From the IMG/VR virus record IMGVR_UViG_3300044704_000051, positions 1 through 41,241 of that record: a stretch of 41,241 bases of DNA; one strand, written 5' to 3'. The translations under genes were made by a program, and so were the position numbers. Each line of letters opens with the position of its first letter. The first letter of the stretch is position 1. Below, piece by piece: positions 7,734 to 15,541 of this stretch. This DNA is from a virus. The notes beneath the pieces are model-generated. The model did not search any database. It had not been told where the DNA came from and worked only from the letters and a program-made list of their open reading frames with translations.

Positions 7734-7930
7734 TGCTGGACAAAACCCGCAACGTCATTTCGCTTCCAGCGTACAACGTCGAGAAGCGAGGAGAGTACTG
7801 GTACTACTGGCGAGCACCGTTCTTCAGCCAGGAGCATCCGAAAGGGCCATACGGCTCAGCCATGAGCGTATGCATGATGATCGCGCGCGAGCTGGTTCAA
7901 GACATAACGGCGCATCGTCGCAAGAAGTAA
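7733..7930 (+). CDS. Small hypothetical protein
   Basis: 65-aa protein. The ATG at 7733 has GGAGG nine bases upstream inside the previous gene and is coupled to it. Aromatic-rich middle (GEYWYYWRAPFF) and a helical basic C-terminus (MIARELVQDITAHRRKK). No family recognised. From its end to 8061 I see nothing firm, only a 24-codon GTG frame (7960-8034) without support. Confidence 0.55.
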   Translation: MLDKTRNVISLPAYNVEKRGEYWYYWRAPFFSQEHPKGPYGSAMSVCMMIARELVQDITAHRRKK

Positions 7931-8060
7931 TCCGTCCCCACCTATCCGTCTCAACTTCCGTGCGAGTCCATCCCAAGAGCAGCGACGAGGGCTACCGTCG
8001 CGTGATGGGATTCAAGAAGCGCGGCGTAACCTGATGACTTGCAATGTGCAGAAGTCAGAC

Positions 8061-8086
8061 AGCCGGGCGCAAATGCCCGGCTCTTT
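8061..8086 (+). terminator. Terminator immediately before a promoter
   Basis: Perfect 8-bp stem AGCCGGGC / GCCCGGCT with a 6-base loop, then CTTTC. The next promoter starts three bases on. Confidence 0.85.
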
Positions 8087-8088
8087 CA

Positions 8089-8097
8089 TGATAAAAT
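8089..8097 (+). promoter_or_regulatory. Extended -10 promoter TGATAAAAT, leaderless
   Basis: Six bases separate TAAAAT from the GTG start at 8104. Confidence 0.65.
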
Positions 8098-8103
8098 TCG
8101 GGA

Positions 8104-8460
8104 GTGAAACTCTGGACGAGTACGAAGGCGGACCAACTATTTTCCCGCTGGATACGCACCCGAGACAAGACGTGCTTTTTCTGCCCGAACCCCGCAACCC
8201 AAAACTCTCATTTCTGGGGCCGAGGCAATTCAGCCACCCGGTACGACCCCGAAAACTGTGACGGAATTTGCGGAGGCTGCCACATGCGCCACGAGGGAAA
8301 CAAACAAGGGCTGTATCGCGAGAAGAAGATCGCTCAGCTTGGGCAGGAGCGTTATGACGCGCTGTTCAGGCGGGCGCATTCCATCGTAAAACGGTCGGAC
8401 GCGATCGCTACGCTCATGAGCTGGTATAATACAAACGTAAGCACCCACCATGGAGACTAA
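8104..8460 (+). CDS. NinG-like recombination/HNH-type protein
   Basis: 118-aa protein similar in layout to the core of lambda NinG (Rap), which acts on Holliday junctions and recombination intermediates. Visible elements are RWIRTRDKTCFFC, an HNH-like SHFWGRGNSATRYDPENCDGIC region, GGCHMRHEGN, and a helix with IAQLGQERYDALFRRA, which mirrors NinG's GQERVxxL. Paired cysteines (CFFC, CGGC) suggest zinc. GTG start, leaderless. An ordinary HNH endonuclease is the alternative. Its C-terminus carries the promoter and start of the next gene. Confidence 0.75.
   Translation: MKLWTSTKADQLFSRWIRTRDKTCFFCPNPATQNSHFWGRGNSATRYDPENCDGICGGCHMRHEGNKQGLYREKKIAQLGQERYDALFRRAHSIVKRSDAIATLMSWYNTNVSTHHGD
8422..8430 (+). 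promoter_or_regulatory. Extended -10 promoter TGGTATAAT
   Basis: Consensus-perfect extended -10, inside the end of the NinG-like gene and 19 bases before the next ATG. Confidence 0.6.
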
Positions 8461-8674
8461 CGTCACTGTCATCCGTCCCTCGACCCGCGACGCAACCCGG
8501 GATCACTTGCTCCGCACACACAAGAAGGAGGCAACACTAGAGCAGATCATGGACTGCTTAGGGCCGAAGCTGGATGTGCTCGATCTGCGTCCTTGTAGGA
8601 CACCAGACCCGCGCAAGCTCTTAGAACCGTCAACTGTTGATCTCCGAAACGAAATCAGGAAGGGCTTTGCGTGA
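8450..8674 (+). CDS. Small hypothetical protein
   Basis: 74-aa protein METNVTVIRPSTRDATRDH..., charged and probably helical. It overlaps the end of the NinG-like gene by 11 bases and has its own promoter with no ribosome site. No family recognised. Confidence 0.5.
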   Translation: METNVTVIRPSTRDATRDHLLRTHKKEATLEQIMDCLGPKLDVLDLRPCRTPDPRKLLEPSTVDLRNEIRKGFA

Positions 8675-8680
8675 TACAAT
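8672..8680 (+). promoter_or_regulatory. Extended -10 promoter TGATACAAT
   Basis: Overlaps the previous stop codon. Nine bases separate TACAAT from the ATG at 8690, giving a nearly leaderless transcript. Confidence 0.55.
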
Positions 8681-8689
8681 GAACTGACC

Positions 8690-8854
8690 ATGAAGGACAA
8701 GCTGTACATCATCAAGAAGTACGTGAAAGCGAAGTCCGCAGCGCAAGCAATACGAAAAGAGAAAACGGTGCAGGTCGATGACTGTTGGATAGACGACGAG
8801 TGGAGGAAGGGAGAGAAAGACAACCTAGCGGCAGCCATCGGGTTCGGCTCATGA
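8690..8854 (+). CDS. Small basic/acidic hypothetical protein
   Basis: 54-aa protein MKDKLYIIKKYVKAKSAAQAIRKEKT ending in an acidic tryptophan-containing tail. Too short to recognise. Supported by the upstream promoter and by an ATGA overlap with the next gene. Similar small phage proteins carry a 'KTVQVDDCWIDDEW' style end, function unknown. Confidence 0.55.
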   Translation: MKDKLYIIKKYVKAKSAAQAIRKEKTVQVDDCWIDDEWRKGEKDNLAAAIGFGS

Positions 8855-9015
8855 ACACACTCTGCCCGTACGGTAGCAAGATGCAGTATGAGAGCCGAGC
8901 AGCAGCTAAGCGTGTACGGAATTTCCGAGGCAGATTGAAGAAGGGATTGAGTGCATATCTCTGCCCGAACTGCCACTGGTGGCATCTCACCGGTCACAAC
9001 CACAAAATACGATAG
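8851..9015 (+). CDS. Small zinc-binding phage protein
   Basis: 54-aa protein with an N-terminal CPYGSK, a basic helix (AAAKRVRNFRGRLKK) and a C-terminal CPNCHWWHLTGH, which resembles the short 'CPxCxxWHLT' zinc proteins common in phages. Starts inside the previous stop (ATGA). Confidence 0.65.
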   Translation: MNTLCPYGSKMQYESRAAAKRVRNFRGRLKKGLSAYLCPNCHWWHLTGHNHKIR

Positions 9016-9018
9016 GAT

Positions 9019-9432
9019 ATGAAAACCGTCACCGCGTTTCCGCCGAACTACAGTCTCATCAAGTCCGTTCTCAACCCGCCGGCGCACGCAGCATTTACCT
9101 ACGGCGATACGATCTACAATCCGTGCGGCCGAGAACTCCCACCCGACATCACGTATCACGAAAGCGTCCACTCGAAACAACAGGGTGACGATCCGGAATC
9201 ATGGTGGAACCGCTACTTATCGGATTCATCATACCGGCTTGCACAAGAGGTAGAAGCATATGGAGAGCAGTACGCGTTCGCTTGTCGGCACGTCAGCAAC
9301 AACAAACTCAGGACATGGGCGAAGGAGAGCATGGCCCTCGCGCTATCGAGCGAGGCATACGGCGGTGTGGTATCATTCAGTGAAGCGGAGAGTTTGATAC
9401 GACGCTACGCAAAGAACAAAGCCACGGTTTGA
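9019..9432 (+). CDS. Putative HExxH zinc metallopeptidase
   Basis: 137-aa protein. Residues 47-51 are HESVH, a canonical HExxH zinc site, followed by SKQQ. About 25 residues later AQEVEAYGEQYAFA supplies a likely third glutamate ligand (E77 or E79). This is the gluzincin arrangement in a minimal domain. There is no signal peptide, so it would act in the cytoplasm or in the virion. AGGAT precedes the ATG. It sits just before the terminase genes, so a role in head maturation is conceivable but unproven. Confidence 0.65.
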   Translation: MKTVTAFPPNYSLIKSVLNPPAHAAFTYGDTIYNPCGRELPPDITYHESVHSKQQGDDPESWWNRYLSDSSYRLAQEVEAYGEQYAFACRHVSNNKLRTWAKESMALALSSEAYGGVVSFSEAESLIRRYAKNKATV

Positions 9433-9444
9433 TTATTTTTCAAT

Positions 9445-9735
9445 ATGGCACGAGGCGGCAAAAGACCGGGAGCAGGACGACCAGAGGGCAAGGCAAACCG
9501 CCCGAGCATTTTAGAATACTGGAACGGCACCGCGTATCCGAAGCCGGTGATGGACTACTTCGCACACATCACGAAGCGGTACAAAAAAAGTGACAAACTC
9601 GCTACGTGGGTAGGCGATCAACTGTGCGGAAAAGCGATGCAGCCGATAGGTGGCGACATGGACCTCAATCTCCGCGTCGTGTTCGATTCTTCATTCGATG
9701 CTACTCCACGAAAAACAAAAAAGGATAGCAAGTAG
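9445..9735 (+). CDS. terS: Putative terminase small subunit
   Basis: 96-aa protein beginning MARGGKRPGAGRPEGKA, the basic glycine-rich start typical of many phage terminase small subunits. They bind the packaging site and guide the large subunit. It overlaps the large-subunit gene by 38 bases. The rest is short for the family and lacks an obvious full HTH, so a truncated or divergent form is possible. Confidence 0.6.
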   Translation: MARGGKRPGAGRPEGKANRPSILEYWNGTAYPKPVMDYFAHITKRYKKSDKLATWVGDQLCGKAMQPIGGDMDLNLRVVFDSSFDATPRKTKKDSK

Positions 9736-11104
9736 CCCCGCCCGTTTCAAAGTCGTCAGAGCCGGACGACGTTTCGGAAAGACCGTCGTAAAAACCGAAA
9801 CGATGCTGTTTAAGGCTGTAGCGAAAACCATCAAACTCGCACGCACGCTTACCGGCCGCACCGTCATTTTCATCGCCCCGACACAGAAGCAAGCCCGCAC
9901 GATCGTGTGGGAGGCGTTTAAGGCCCGTCTGGGGAAAATCGGCGAGTTCAACGAGTCGCGTCTTGAAATCAGGTTGCCGATAGAGGGAGGCGGACATTCA
10001 ACCATATTCGTCGGCGGTTGGGAGAACCGAGAAAACTACCGGGGCATGCCGAACGTCATTCACTTGGAGTTCGACGAGCTCGACACGATGCCTGAGTTCT
10101 TTGTGGCGTGGCAGGAGATATTTCGCCCGATGCTCATTGATACCGGCGGCAGCGCTGGTTTCGGCGGCACACCGAAAAAGGAGAACCCGAACCTGCGCCG
10201 GCTCGAGAAGCAATACGCGGACGATCCCGAATGGGCGCTATTCCACTTCACCACATACGACAACCCGCATGTGCCGCGCGAGGAAATAGAAAAGGCTCGG
10301 CTCGAAATGGACGCGCAAACGTTTCGACAGGAGATCATGGCCGAGCACGTGGATAACGAAGGGGCGCTGTTCCACTATGATGCGCTCGTTGACGTGTTCT
10401 CTAACACCATAGACAAGAGCGGCGGCAAATATCTGCTTGTTGATATCGCGGACGACGGCTCGGATAAAACCATCTTTTCGTTCTGGGACGGACTCGAAGA
10501 ATACCGGCGTGAAGCGTTCGAGCACCTGAACACCGAGGAGACCATAAACAAGATACGGGAGTTTTGCGCAAGCGAGCGCATCCCGTTCTCACACGTCGCT
10601 GTCGATGCAATAGGTGTCGGCGCCGGAGTGGCGAACTCATCCATGCTCACCGGTATCGTCGGATTCAAGTCGTCCTACACGCCTATAAAAACGGATCACA
10701 GCATCGTCCTGCTCCCGAACGTCCACTATCGCAAGGACGCACCGCTTACGTCCGAGTATAAGAATCTGCGCTCGCAGTGCGTATTCATTCTCTCCCATAT
10801 GGTGAACGAACATCAGATCGCTTCACGCGTCACAGGCCGGTTCAAAGAGATGACGATTGAGGAGTTGAGCCACTACCAAGACGCATCGAAGGGCGACGGC
10901 AAGCGCATGGCAACGCCGAAGGAGGACGTGAAAGAAGCGATCGGCCGCAGCCCTGACCATTCCGATACCTGGATCATGCGCATGTATTTCGTACTGAAAG
11001 CGAAGATGCTGCCGGACGGGGAGCGCATGACTCAGGTTGTGCAGCGGCAGGGGATGCAGTTTGACAAAGCGTTTCGCAACCGCTCGCAGAGTAGCGCCGA
11101 ATAG
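9698..11104 (+). CDS. terL: Terminase large subunit
   Basis: 468-aa DNA-packaging motor. The Walker A variant AGRRFGKT is near residue 25, a Walker B-like HLEFDELD follows around residue 120, then a coupling motif-like GFGGTPKKEN. The nuclease half shows YLLVDIADDGSDKT, VAVDAIGVGAG and a late PDHSDTW, which supply the RNase H-like acidic residues. I chose ATG 9698 (MLLHEKQKRIASSPARFKVV); ATG 9650 adds an unlikely N-terminus fully overlapping terS. Length fits the family. Confidence 0.92.
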   Translation: MLLHEKQKRIASSPARFKVVRAGRRFGKTVVKTETMLFKAVAKTIKLARTLTGRTVIFIAPTQKQARTIVWEAFKARLGKIGEFNESRLEIRLPIEGGGHSTIFVGGWENRENYRGMPNVIHLEFDELDTMPEFFVAWQEIFRPMLIDTGGSAGFGGTPKKENPNLRRLEKQYADDPEWALFHFTTYDNPHVPREEIEKARLEMDAQTFRQEIMAEHVDNEGALFHYDALVDVFSNTIDKSGGKYLLVDIADDGSDKTIFSFWDGLEEYRREAFEHLNTEETINKIREFCASERIPFSHVAVDAIGVGAGVANSSMLTGIVGFKSSYTPIKTDHSIVLLPNVHYRKDAPLTSEYKNLRSQCVFILSHMVNEHQIASRVTGRFKEMTIEELSHYQDASKGDGKRMATPKEDVKEAIGRSPDHSDTWIMRMYFVLKAKMLPDGERMTQVVQRQGMQFDKAFRNRSQSSAE

Positions 11105-11106
11105 TA

Positions 11107-11115
11107 TGCTACACT
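11107..11115 (+). promoter_or_regulatory. Extended -10 promoter TGCTACACT
   Basis: Lies in the 19-base gap after terL, eight bases before the portal ATG. Confidence 0.5.
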
Positions 11116-11123
11116 TTTGAGAT

Positions 11124-12992
11124 ATGCCAGCGAGTATTGGCGAACTGATACGTAAAGCAGAGAACGAGTTCAATCGTGGCTCTACGCAGATTTCGAAGCA
11201 TGTCACGTTCTCCCTCACCGACACGCTCGAAAAAATCGACGCGTATCTTAACTCCAAACATATAAGCGGCGAGACCGACTCCCTCGGCCGCAAAAAACCG
11301 TTTTTCAACATCGTAACCGCCGCGGCAAACATCTGGTATCGGGCAACAGACATCGACCGTAAAAACATCCGGATACGCGCAGTCAAACAAAAAGACTGGA
11401 TCGACTCGTTCCTCGCAACCGTTCACCTGCAAGCGTGGATGCGTAAGGTAAACTTTGGCGCGTTCCTCAATGACTGGGGGCGCGTTCTTTCGCGATATGG
11501 CTCTGCTATTGTCAAGTTCGTGGAAAACAGTCAGGGCCTTACGGTCCAGGTGGTGCCGTTCAACACCGTCATATTCGACGCCGTGGACTTCGAAGGCAAT
11601 CCGGTCACTGAGATCATCCAACTCACCGAGGCACAGCTTTACGAGCGCATCCAAACGCACGGATACGACGCGACGGCCGTCAAAGCGCTCTGTGACGCTG
11701 CCGAAGTTGCACGTGAAACGACCGGGAAGCAAAAGAAGGATAACAAGAGCGATTACTTCAAGCTGTACGAGTTGCACGGACTCCTTTCGAAGAAATACCT
11801 GTCCAACATGGAGGCGGATACCATTTCATTCCAACAACAGATGCACGTCATGTCGTTCGTCGGAAAGAAAAAGGGCCGTACAATCGACTACCAAGACTTC
11901 ACGCTGTTCAAAGGGCCGGAAGCGCAGAGCCCCTACATGCTCACCCACCTCATCAAAGAGGACGGGCGCTCGCTTGCGATCGGGGCTGTAGAGACACTGT
12001 TTCAGTCACAGTGGCAGATCAATCACTCGAAGAAAGCCGAGCGTGACATGCTCGATATCATTTCGAAGATAGTATTTCAGACAGCCGACGCCAATTTTGT
12101 CGGCCGCAACGTCCTATCGAACATGGAGAGCGGCGATATCTTTGTGCATGGCGTCAACATGCCGCTCACGCTCGTAAATAACTCGAAATTTGATGTAACG
12201 TCCGAACAGAACTATGCCGTCTCGTGGAAGTCGCTCGGCAACGAAGCTGCCGGCATCTCAGAAGCCATGCTCGGCATTGCTCCCAAGTCCGGCGAGGCAT
12301 GGGCGCAGACACAGGCCGTGTTGCAGGAGTCCTATTCTCTGTTCGAACTCATGACCGAGAACAAGGGTCTCGCGGTCGAAGACTGGCTCCGTCTGCGTAT
12401 ACTCCCATTCATCAGACGGACGGAAATGGACACGTCGAAGGAAGTCTCGGCGACCCTCGCACAGTACGATATCGACCGCATCGACCGCATGTATATCAAG
12501 CGCGAGGCCATCGTGCGGACCAACAAAGCGTTCCTCGACAACGCCGAAGCCATTGTCAACGGCGCGGACATCCAGCCCATGACACAGGATGACCAGGCGC
12601 AGATGATCCAGCAGCACGAGCAGGGCATGCAGGACGCGCTCAACCAAATGGGAGGACAGCGTTTCTTCAAGCCCTCGGCGCTCTCTGACAAAACATGGAA
12701 AGAGCAGTTCAAGGACTTAGAGTGGGAAGTCGAAGTTGAGATCACTGGAGAGGAACGCGATGTGAAATCAGCACTCACGACCCTCAACACCGCCCTCACG
12801 ATGGTAATGCAGCCGGGCTTCGATCAGAATCCACGCGCAAAAGCCGTCGTCGGCCGTATCTTTGAGCTCACCGGTGCAATGTCACCCATTGAATACAACG
12901 CAATTCCGGCAGCGCCGCTTCAACCTATGGCCCCAACACCTGCTGCAGCAGGTCCGACGGCAACATTACCAGCACCAGCAATTAGTGCATGA
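11124..12992 (+). CDS. Portal protein
   Basis: 622-aa protein. Its place right after terL, its length and its alpha/beta content with a long helical C-terminal third fit a dodecameric portal that forms the DNA channel of the head. Segments such as YRATDIDRKNIRIRAV, the SQWQINHSKKAERDML helix and AMLGIAPKSGEAWAQTQAVL match the general look of portal cores. The C-terminus is Q/M-rich and then Pro/Ala-rich. The stop overlaps the next ATG. No ribosome site; promoter eight bases upstream. Confidence 0.85.
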   Translation: MPASIGELIRKAENEFNRGSTQISKHVTFSLTDTLEKIDAYLNSKHISGETDSLGRKKPFFNIVTAAANIWYRATDIDRKNIRIRAVKQKDWIDSFLATVHLQAWMRKVNFGAFLNDWGRVLSRYGSAIVKFVENSQGLTVQVVPFNTVIFDAVDFEGNPVTEIIQLTEAQLYERIQTHGYDATAVKALCDAAEVARETTGKQKKDNKSDYFKLYELHGLLSKKYLSNMEADTISFQQQMHVMSFVGKKKGRTIDYQDFTLFKGPEAQSPYMLTHLIKEDGRSLAIGAVETLFQSQWQINHSKKAERDMLDIISKIVFQTADANFVGRNVLSNMESGDIFVHGVNMPLTLVNNSKFDVTSEQNYAVSWKSLGNEAAGISEAMLGIAPKSGEAWAQTQAVLQESYSLFELMTENKGLAVEDWLRLRILPFIRRTEMDTSKEVSATLAQYDIDRIDRMYIKREAIVRTNKAFLDNAEAIVNGADIQPMTQDDQAQMIQQHEQGMQDALNQMGGQRFFKPSALSDKTWKEQFKDLEWEVEVEITGEERDVKSALTTLNTALTMVMQPGFDQNPRAKAVVGRIFELTGAMSPIEYNAIPAAPLQPMAPTPAAAGPTATLPAPAISA

Positions 12993-13537
12993 ACACGCAA
13001 CAGGGAGCTATGCCCCCAGCTTCCGATAAGGAAGTAGAACTCATCAAGGCGACGTTCAAAGGGAACGAACCGCTATTACAAGCAGTCCGCGCCCTGTTTT
13101 TCGGTCTGCCATTATCCGACACCGAAAAACAACTCATCAAGAGCACGTTCGCTTCTACCGAGTTGACCGAGATGATGCGGCGCAAATTGTGTCCAGCGCT
13201 CGACCGTAGAAGCCCCATAGGCCAGGTACAGGACGTGTGGCTCGGCGTAGAGCAAATGGTATTCGGCCAAAACCGAGACACCATCGTGCAATCTGTGCAG
13301 TACAAAGACCGTGCCGTAAAGATGATCGAGTACGCAATCGGCCTGCTCGCGGACCCGGACGGAAAAGCCCCGGACCTGACATTCGCGGATGTTGTGGAAG
13401 ATCCGCTCCAAATCGGATTGCTCGCCCGCAACCAGTACATCCGGCACATCGAGCAGCAGCTTGTATTCATCAAGGTCATTGCCGAACAAGATATCCACTC
13501 CAAACCGGGGAAGGGTGGCAATGACAGTGCCCAGTAG
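12989..13537 (+). CDS. Hypothetical head-region protein
   Basis: 182-aa, largely helical protein without recognisable motif, coupled to the portal gene by ATGA. The position between portal and scaffold suggests a head-assembly or accessory role. No membrane segment or signal. Confidence 0.65.
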   Translation: MNTQQGAMPPASDKEVELIKATFKGNEPLLQAVRALFFGLPLSDTEKQLIKSTFASTELTEMMRRKLCPALDRRSPIGQVQDVWLGVEQMVFGQNRDTIVQSVQYKDRAVKMIEYAIGLLADPDGKAPDLTFADVVEDPLQIGLLARNQYIRHIEQQLVFIKVIAEQDIHSKPGKGGNDSAQ

Positions 13538-13539
13538 TG

Positions 13540-13548
13540 TGGTACTAT
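13540..13548 (+). promoter_or_regulatory. Extended -10 promoter TGGTACTAT
   Basis: Begins just after the previous stop and lies 45 bases before the scaffold ATG. The 39-base leader lacks a clear ribosome site. Confidence 0.5.
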
Positions 13549-13593
13549 TATTTTAATTGGTGAGGCGTAACACCGAAAAACAGCCTGACTCAA

Positions 13594-14175
13594 ATGGACG
13601 ACATAGAAACGATTGTAGAAGGTAAGCTCGAAGCAGACACGGATTTCCAGACATCGCTCGCTGATCTGTCGGATGACGACAAGAACAGCGCTATCGCTAC
13701 CAAGCGAAAGGAATTGCTTAACGCTGAATTTAAGGCTCTTGCAGACGGCAAGACCGCAGCGGAGAAGATTGCGAGTGACCAGAAGATTCGCGCCGAGAAA
13801 GCAGAGAAAGCGAAGAAGCAAGACGACGGCGGAGGCGATGCGCCTCAAACACCTGTTCTTTCACCTAAAGACACTTACGCAATGCAGCAGGCAGGCGTTC
13901 ACCTGGACGATTTCGACGACATCGTTGAGGGCGCCGGAGCTTTGAAGATCAGCGTCACGGAATATCTGAAAAAGGATTTCGTCGGCGCGATGCTCAAAGA
14001 TAAAGCTGAGAAGCGTAAGACAGCCGATGCAACGAATACGGGGACGAAGCGGCCGAGTCAGAAAACGACATCGGACGAACAACTCCTCGCAGACGCCTCA
14101 GCCGGTAAGATGCCCGAAAAGGGCACGGCCGAAGCGGAGCGTTTGTTCTGGCTCCGACGCGGGGGAAAGAAATAG
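13594..14175 (+). CDS. Putative capsid scaffolding protein
   Basis: 193-aa, highly charged protein rich in Lys, Glu, Ala and Asp, with a predicted long coiled coil (AEKIASDQKIRAEKAEKAKKQ), a disordered linker and a basic C-terminus (LRRGGKK). This composition and its place directly before the capsid gene are typical of phage scaffolds, which nucleate the procapsid and then leave. No protease domain is fused. Confidence 0.75.
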   Translation: MDDIETIVEGKLEADTDFQTSLADLSDDDKNSAIATKRKELLNAEFKALADGKTAAEKIASDQKIRAEKAEKAKKQDDGGGDAPQTPVLSPKDTYAMQQAGVHLDDFDDIVEGAGALKISVTEYLKKDFVGAMLKDKAEKRKTADATNTGTKRPSQKTTSDEQLLADASAGKMPEKGTAEAERLFWLRRGGKK

Positions 14176-14196
14176 GACGACGGATTATATTTAGCC

Positions 14197-14222
14197 GGTT
14201 CCTACGACGGGTAGAGTGAACC
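14197..14222 (+). promoter_or_regulatory. Hairpin in the capsid-gene leader
   Basis: GGTTC-CTAC / GTAG-AGT-GAACC forms a 9-bp stem with a 3-base bulge and a 5-base loop. It ends ten bases before the TTG start of the capsid gene, where no Shine-Dalgarno is visible, so it may affect initiation or mRNA stability. Confidence 0.5.
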
Positions 14223-14232
14223 CCAAATTACT

Positions 14233-15084
14233 TTGAACACTCAATCCACCTATGGTGAACGAGACAAGTACTTCCAGTCGCAGTACGAAATCGTTCTCCG
14301 AAACGCACTGATCGCAGAGAAAATCTGCACAGTGGACAACTCAGACCTCAAACGCATTCAGAATCCCTACGGTACACAGCCGACCGCTACGATTCAGGCG
14401 ATCGCCGGCACTTACTCGGTAAGCGCATGGACCGTCACCGACGACGCGCTCACGGTGAACAACGAAGTCATTTACTCGGAGCAGGTATTCGCTCACGAGG
14501 AGTTCTTCGCGGTCTTTGACATCGCACAGTCGCGCATCGACAACATGATGTACGCGGTTGCGTTCGGCATCGACAAGTTCGTGCTTAACAACCTGCTCGA
14601 AGATGGTACGGGAACGTACACGACTCCTGCGGGCGGTTTCACCACGGCTTCGAACATCAACACGATCATGGCGAACCTCGTTTCGAAGGTCGCCGGATAC
14701 GAAGACACCTACAAGGGTCTTTTCCTCGTGATCGAGAACACCGATCTCGTCGGCTTCGCAATCGCGGGCGCGACGAACGGCTTCTCGATGGCGGATTCCG
14801 TTCTCAAGAACGGTTTCATGAACAACTGGATGGGCGTCGACATTTACGTCGTTCGTTCCGGTCTGTTCGTTGACGCGACCATCGGCACAACCACGGTCAC
14901 CAACTCCGGTCACCGCGTGTTCGGCGTCAAGAACGTCGCAACCTACGCTTCACCGCGCGGGATGCAGTACTCCGAGAAGGAAGTGTCGGGCAAGACCGGT
15001 CACGAAATCGTCGTGTTCGGACTCGTCGGCTTCAAACTCTGGACGCAGAAGGCGGGTCTTATCGTAGACATCACCCTCGCGTAA
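14233..15084 (+). CDS. Major capsid protein (HK97-like)
   Basis: 283-aa protein following terminase, portal and scaffold in canonical order. Content and length fit an HK97-fold shell protein: N-terminal arm (MNTQSTYGERDKYFQSQYE), beta-rich central part, and a C-terminal domain ending GFKLWTQKAGLIVDITLA. The start is TTG, unusual for such an abundant protein; the nearby ATG (14252) is out of frame. No ribosome site precedes it, only a hairpin. A strong hairpin follows the stop. Confidence 0.85.
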   Translation: MNTQSTYGERDKYFQSQYEIVLRNALIAEKICTVDNSDLKRIQNPYGTQPTATIQAIAGTYSVSAWTVTDDALTVNNEVIYSEQVFAHEEFFAVFDIAQSRIDNMMYAVAFGIDKFVLNNLLEDGTGTYTTPAGGFTTASNINTIMANLVSKVAGYEDTYKGLFLVIENTDLVGFAIAGATNGFSMADSVLKNGFMNNWMGVDIYVVRSGLFVDATIGTTTVTNSGHRVFGVKNVATYASPRGMQYSEKEVSGKTGHEIVVFGLVGFKLWTQKAGLIVDITLA

Positions 15085-15086
15085 TT

Positions 15087-15108
15087 ACAGGCCCTTCGGT
15101 GGGCCTGT
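15087..15108 (+). terminator. Strong hairpin after the capsid gene (no T run)
   Basis: ACAGGCCC / GGGCCTGT, 8 bp with a TTCGGT loop. No U tract follows, so it may protect the capsid mRNA 3' end or attenuate transcription rather than act as a full terminator. A second GC-rich stem follows at about 15110-15135. Confidence 0.6.
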
Positions 15109-15163
15109 GGGCGCCGTCCCGTCGGCGGCACCCGCTGGCTCACTGAGGAACAACAACATCATC

Positions 15164-15520
15164 ATGACAAAAGAAGCAGAGAAGGCCGCAGCAAAGGCGG
15201 CGAAAGCAGAGAAGGCCGCAGCAAAGGCCGGACCTGTCGTCGTGGGCGGCATCAAAGTAAGCGATCCGCTCGTCCTCAAACCCGTTGAACTCCCGCTCGT
15301 AATCGAGCCGGCTGACGGCGGCGTGTGGGCGAATGCCGCTCAAACGGAATACGCTGCTGTGCTCAACGCATACGCGTACAGCAATCCGGCGAAATGGGCC
15401 GTCAAAAAGGACGTACTCATTGCGCAACTCGACGATCTCGCAAAGCATCCGGCAAAGATTGTTCTGTACCGTGGGAACGACCGTGTGCAGATCAAGAACA
15501 ACCAGAACATCGAACAGTAA
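15164..15520 (+). CDS. Hypothetical head protein with Lys/Ala-rich N-terminus
   Basis: 118-aa protein. The first ~23 residues are a KEAEKAAAKAAK repeat, encoded by a near-exact DNA repeat of gcagagaaggccgcagca, followed by a globular domain (VVVGGIKVSDPLVLKPVELPL...). The place after the capsid gene suggests a head decoration or head-completion protein. ATG 15164 chosen; GAGGAA lies 15 bases upstream. Confidence 0.6.
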   Translation: MTKEAEKAAAKAAKAEKAAAKAGPVVVGGIKVSDPLVLKPVELPLVIEPADGGVWANAAQTEYAAVLNAYAYSNPAKWAVKKDVLIAQLDDLAKHPAKIVLYRGNDRVQIKNNQNIEQ

Positions 15521-15541
15521 TTATCAGTTCACTCTTAACGC

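Noticed and set aside
7960-8034. 24-codon GTG frame after the 65-aa gene
   Set aside because: No ribosome site or promoter and too short to judge.
11109-11777. 222-codon minus-strand frame over the portal gene
   Set aside because: Antisense shadow of the portal reading frame.
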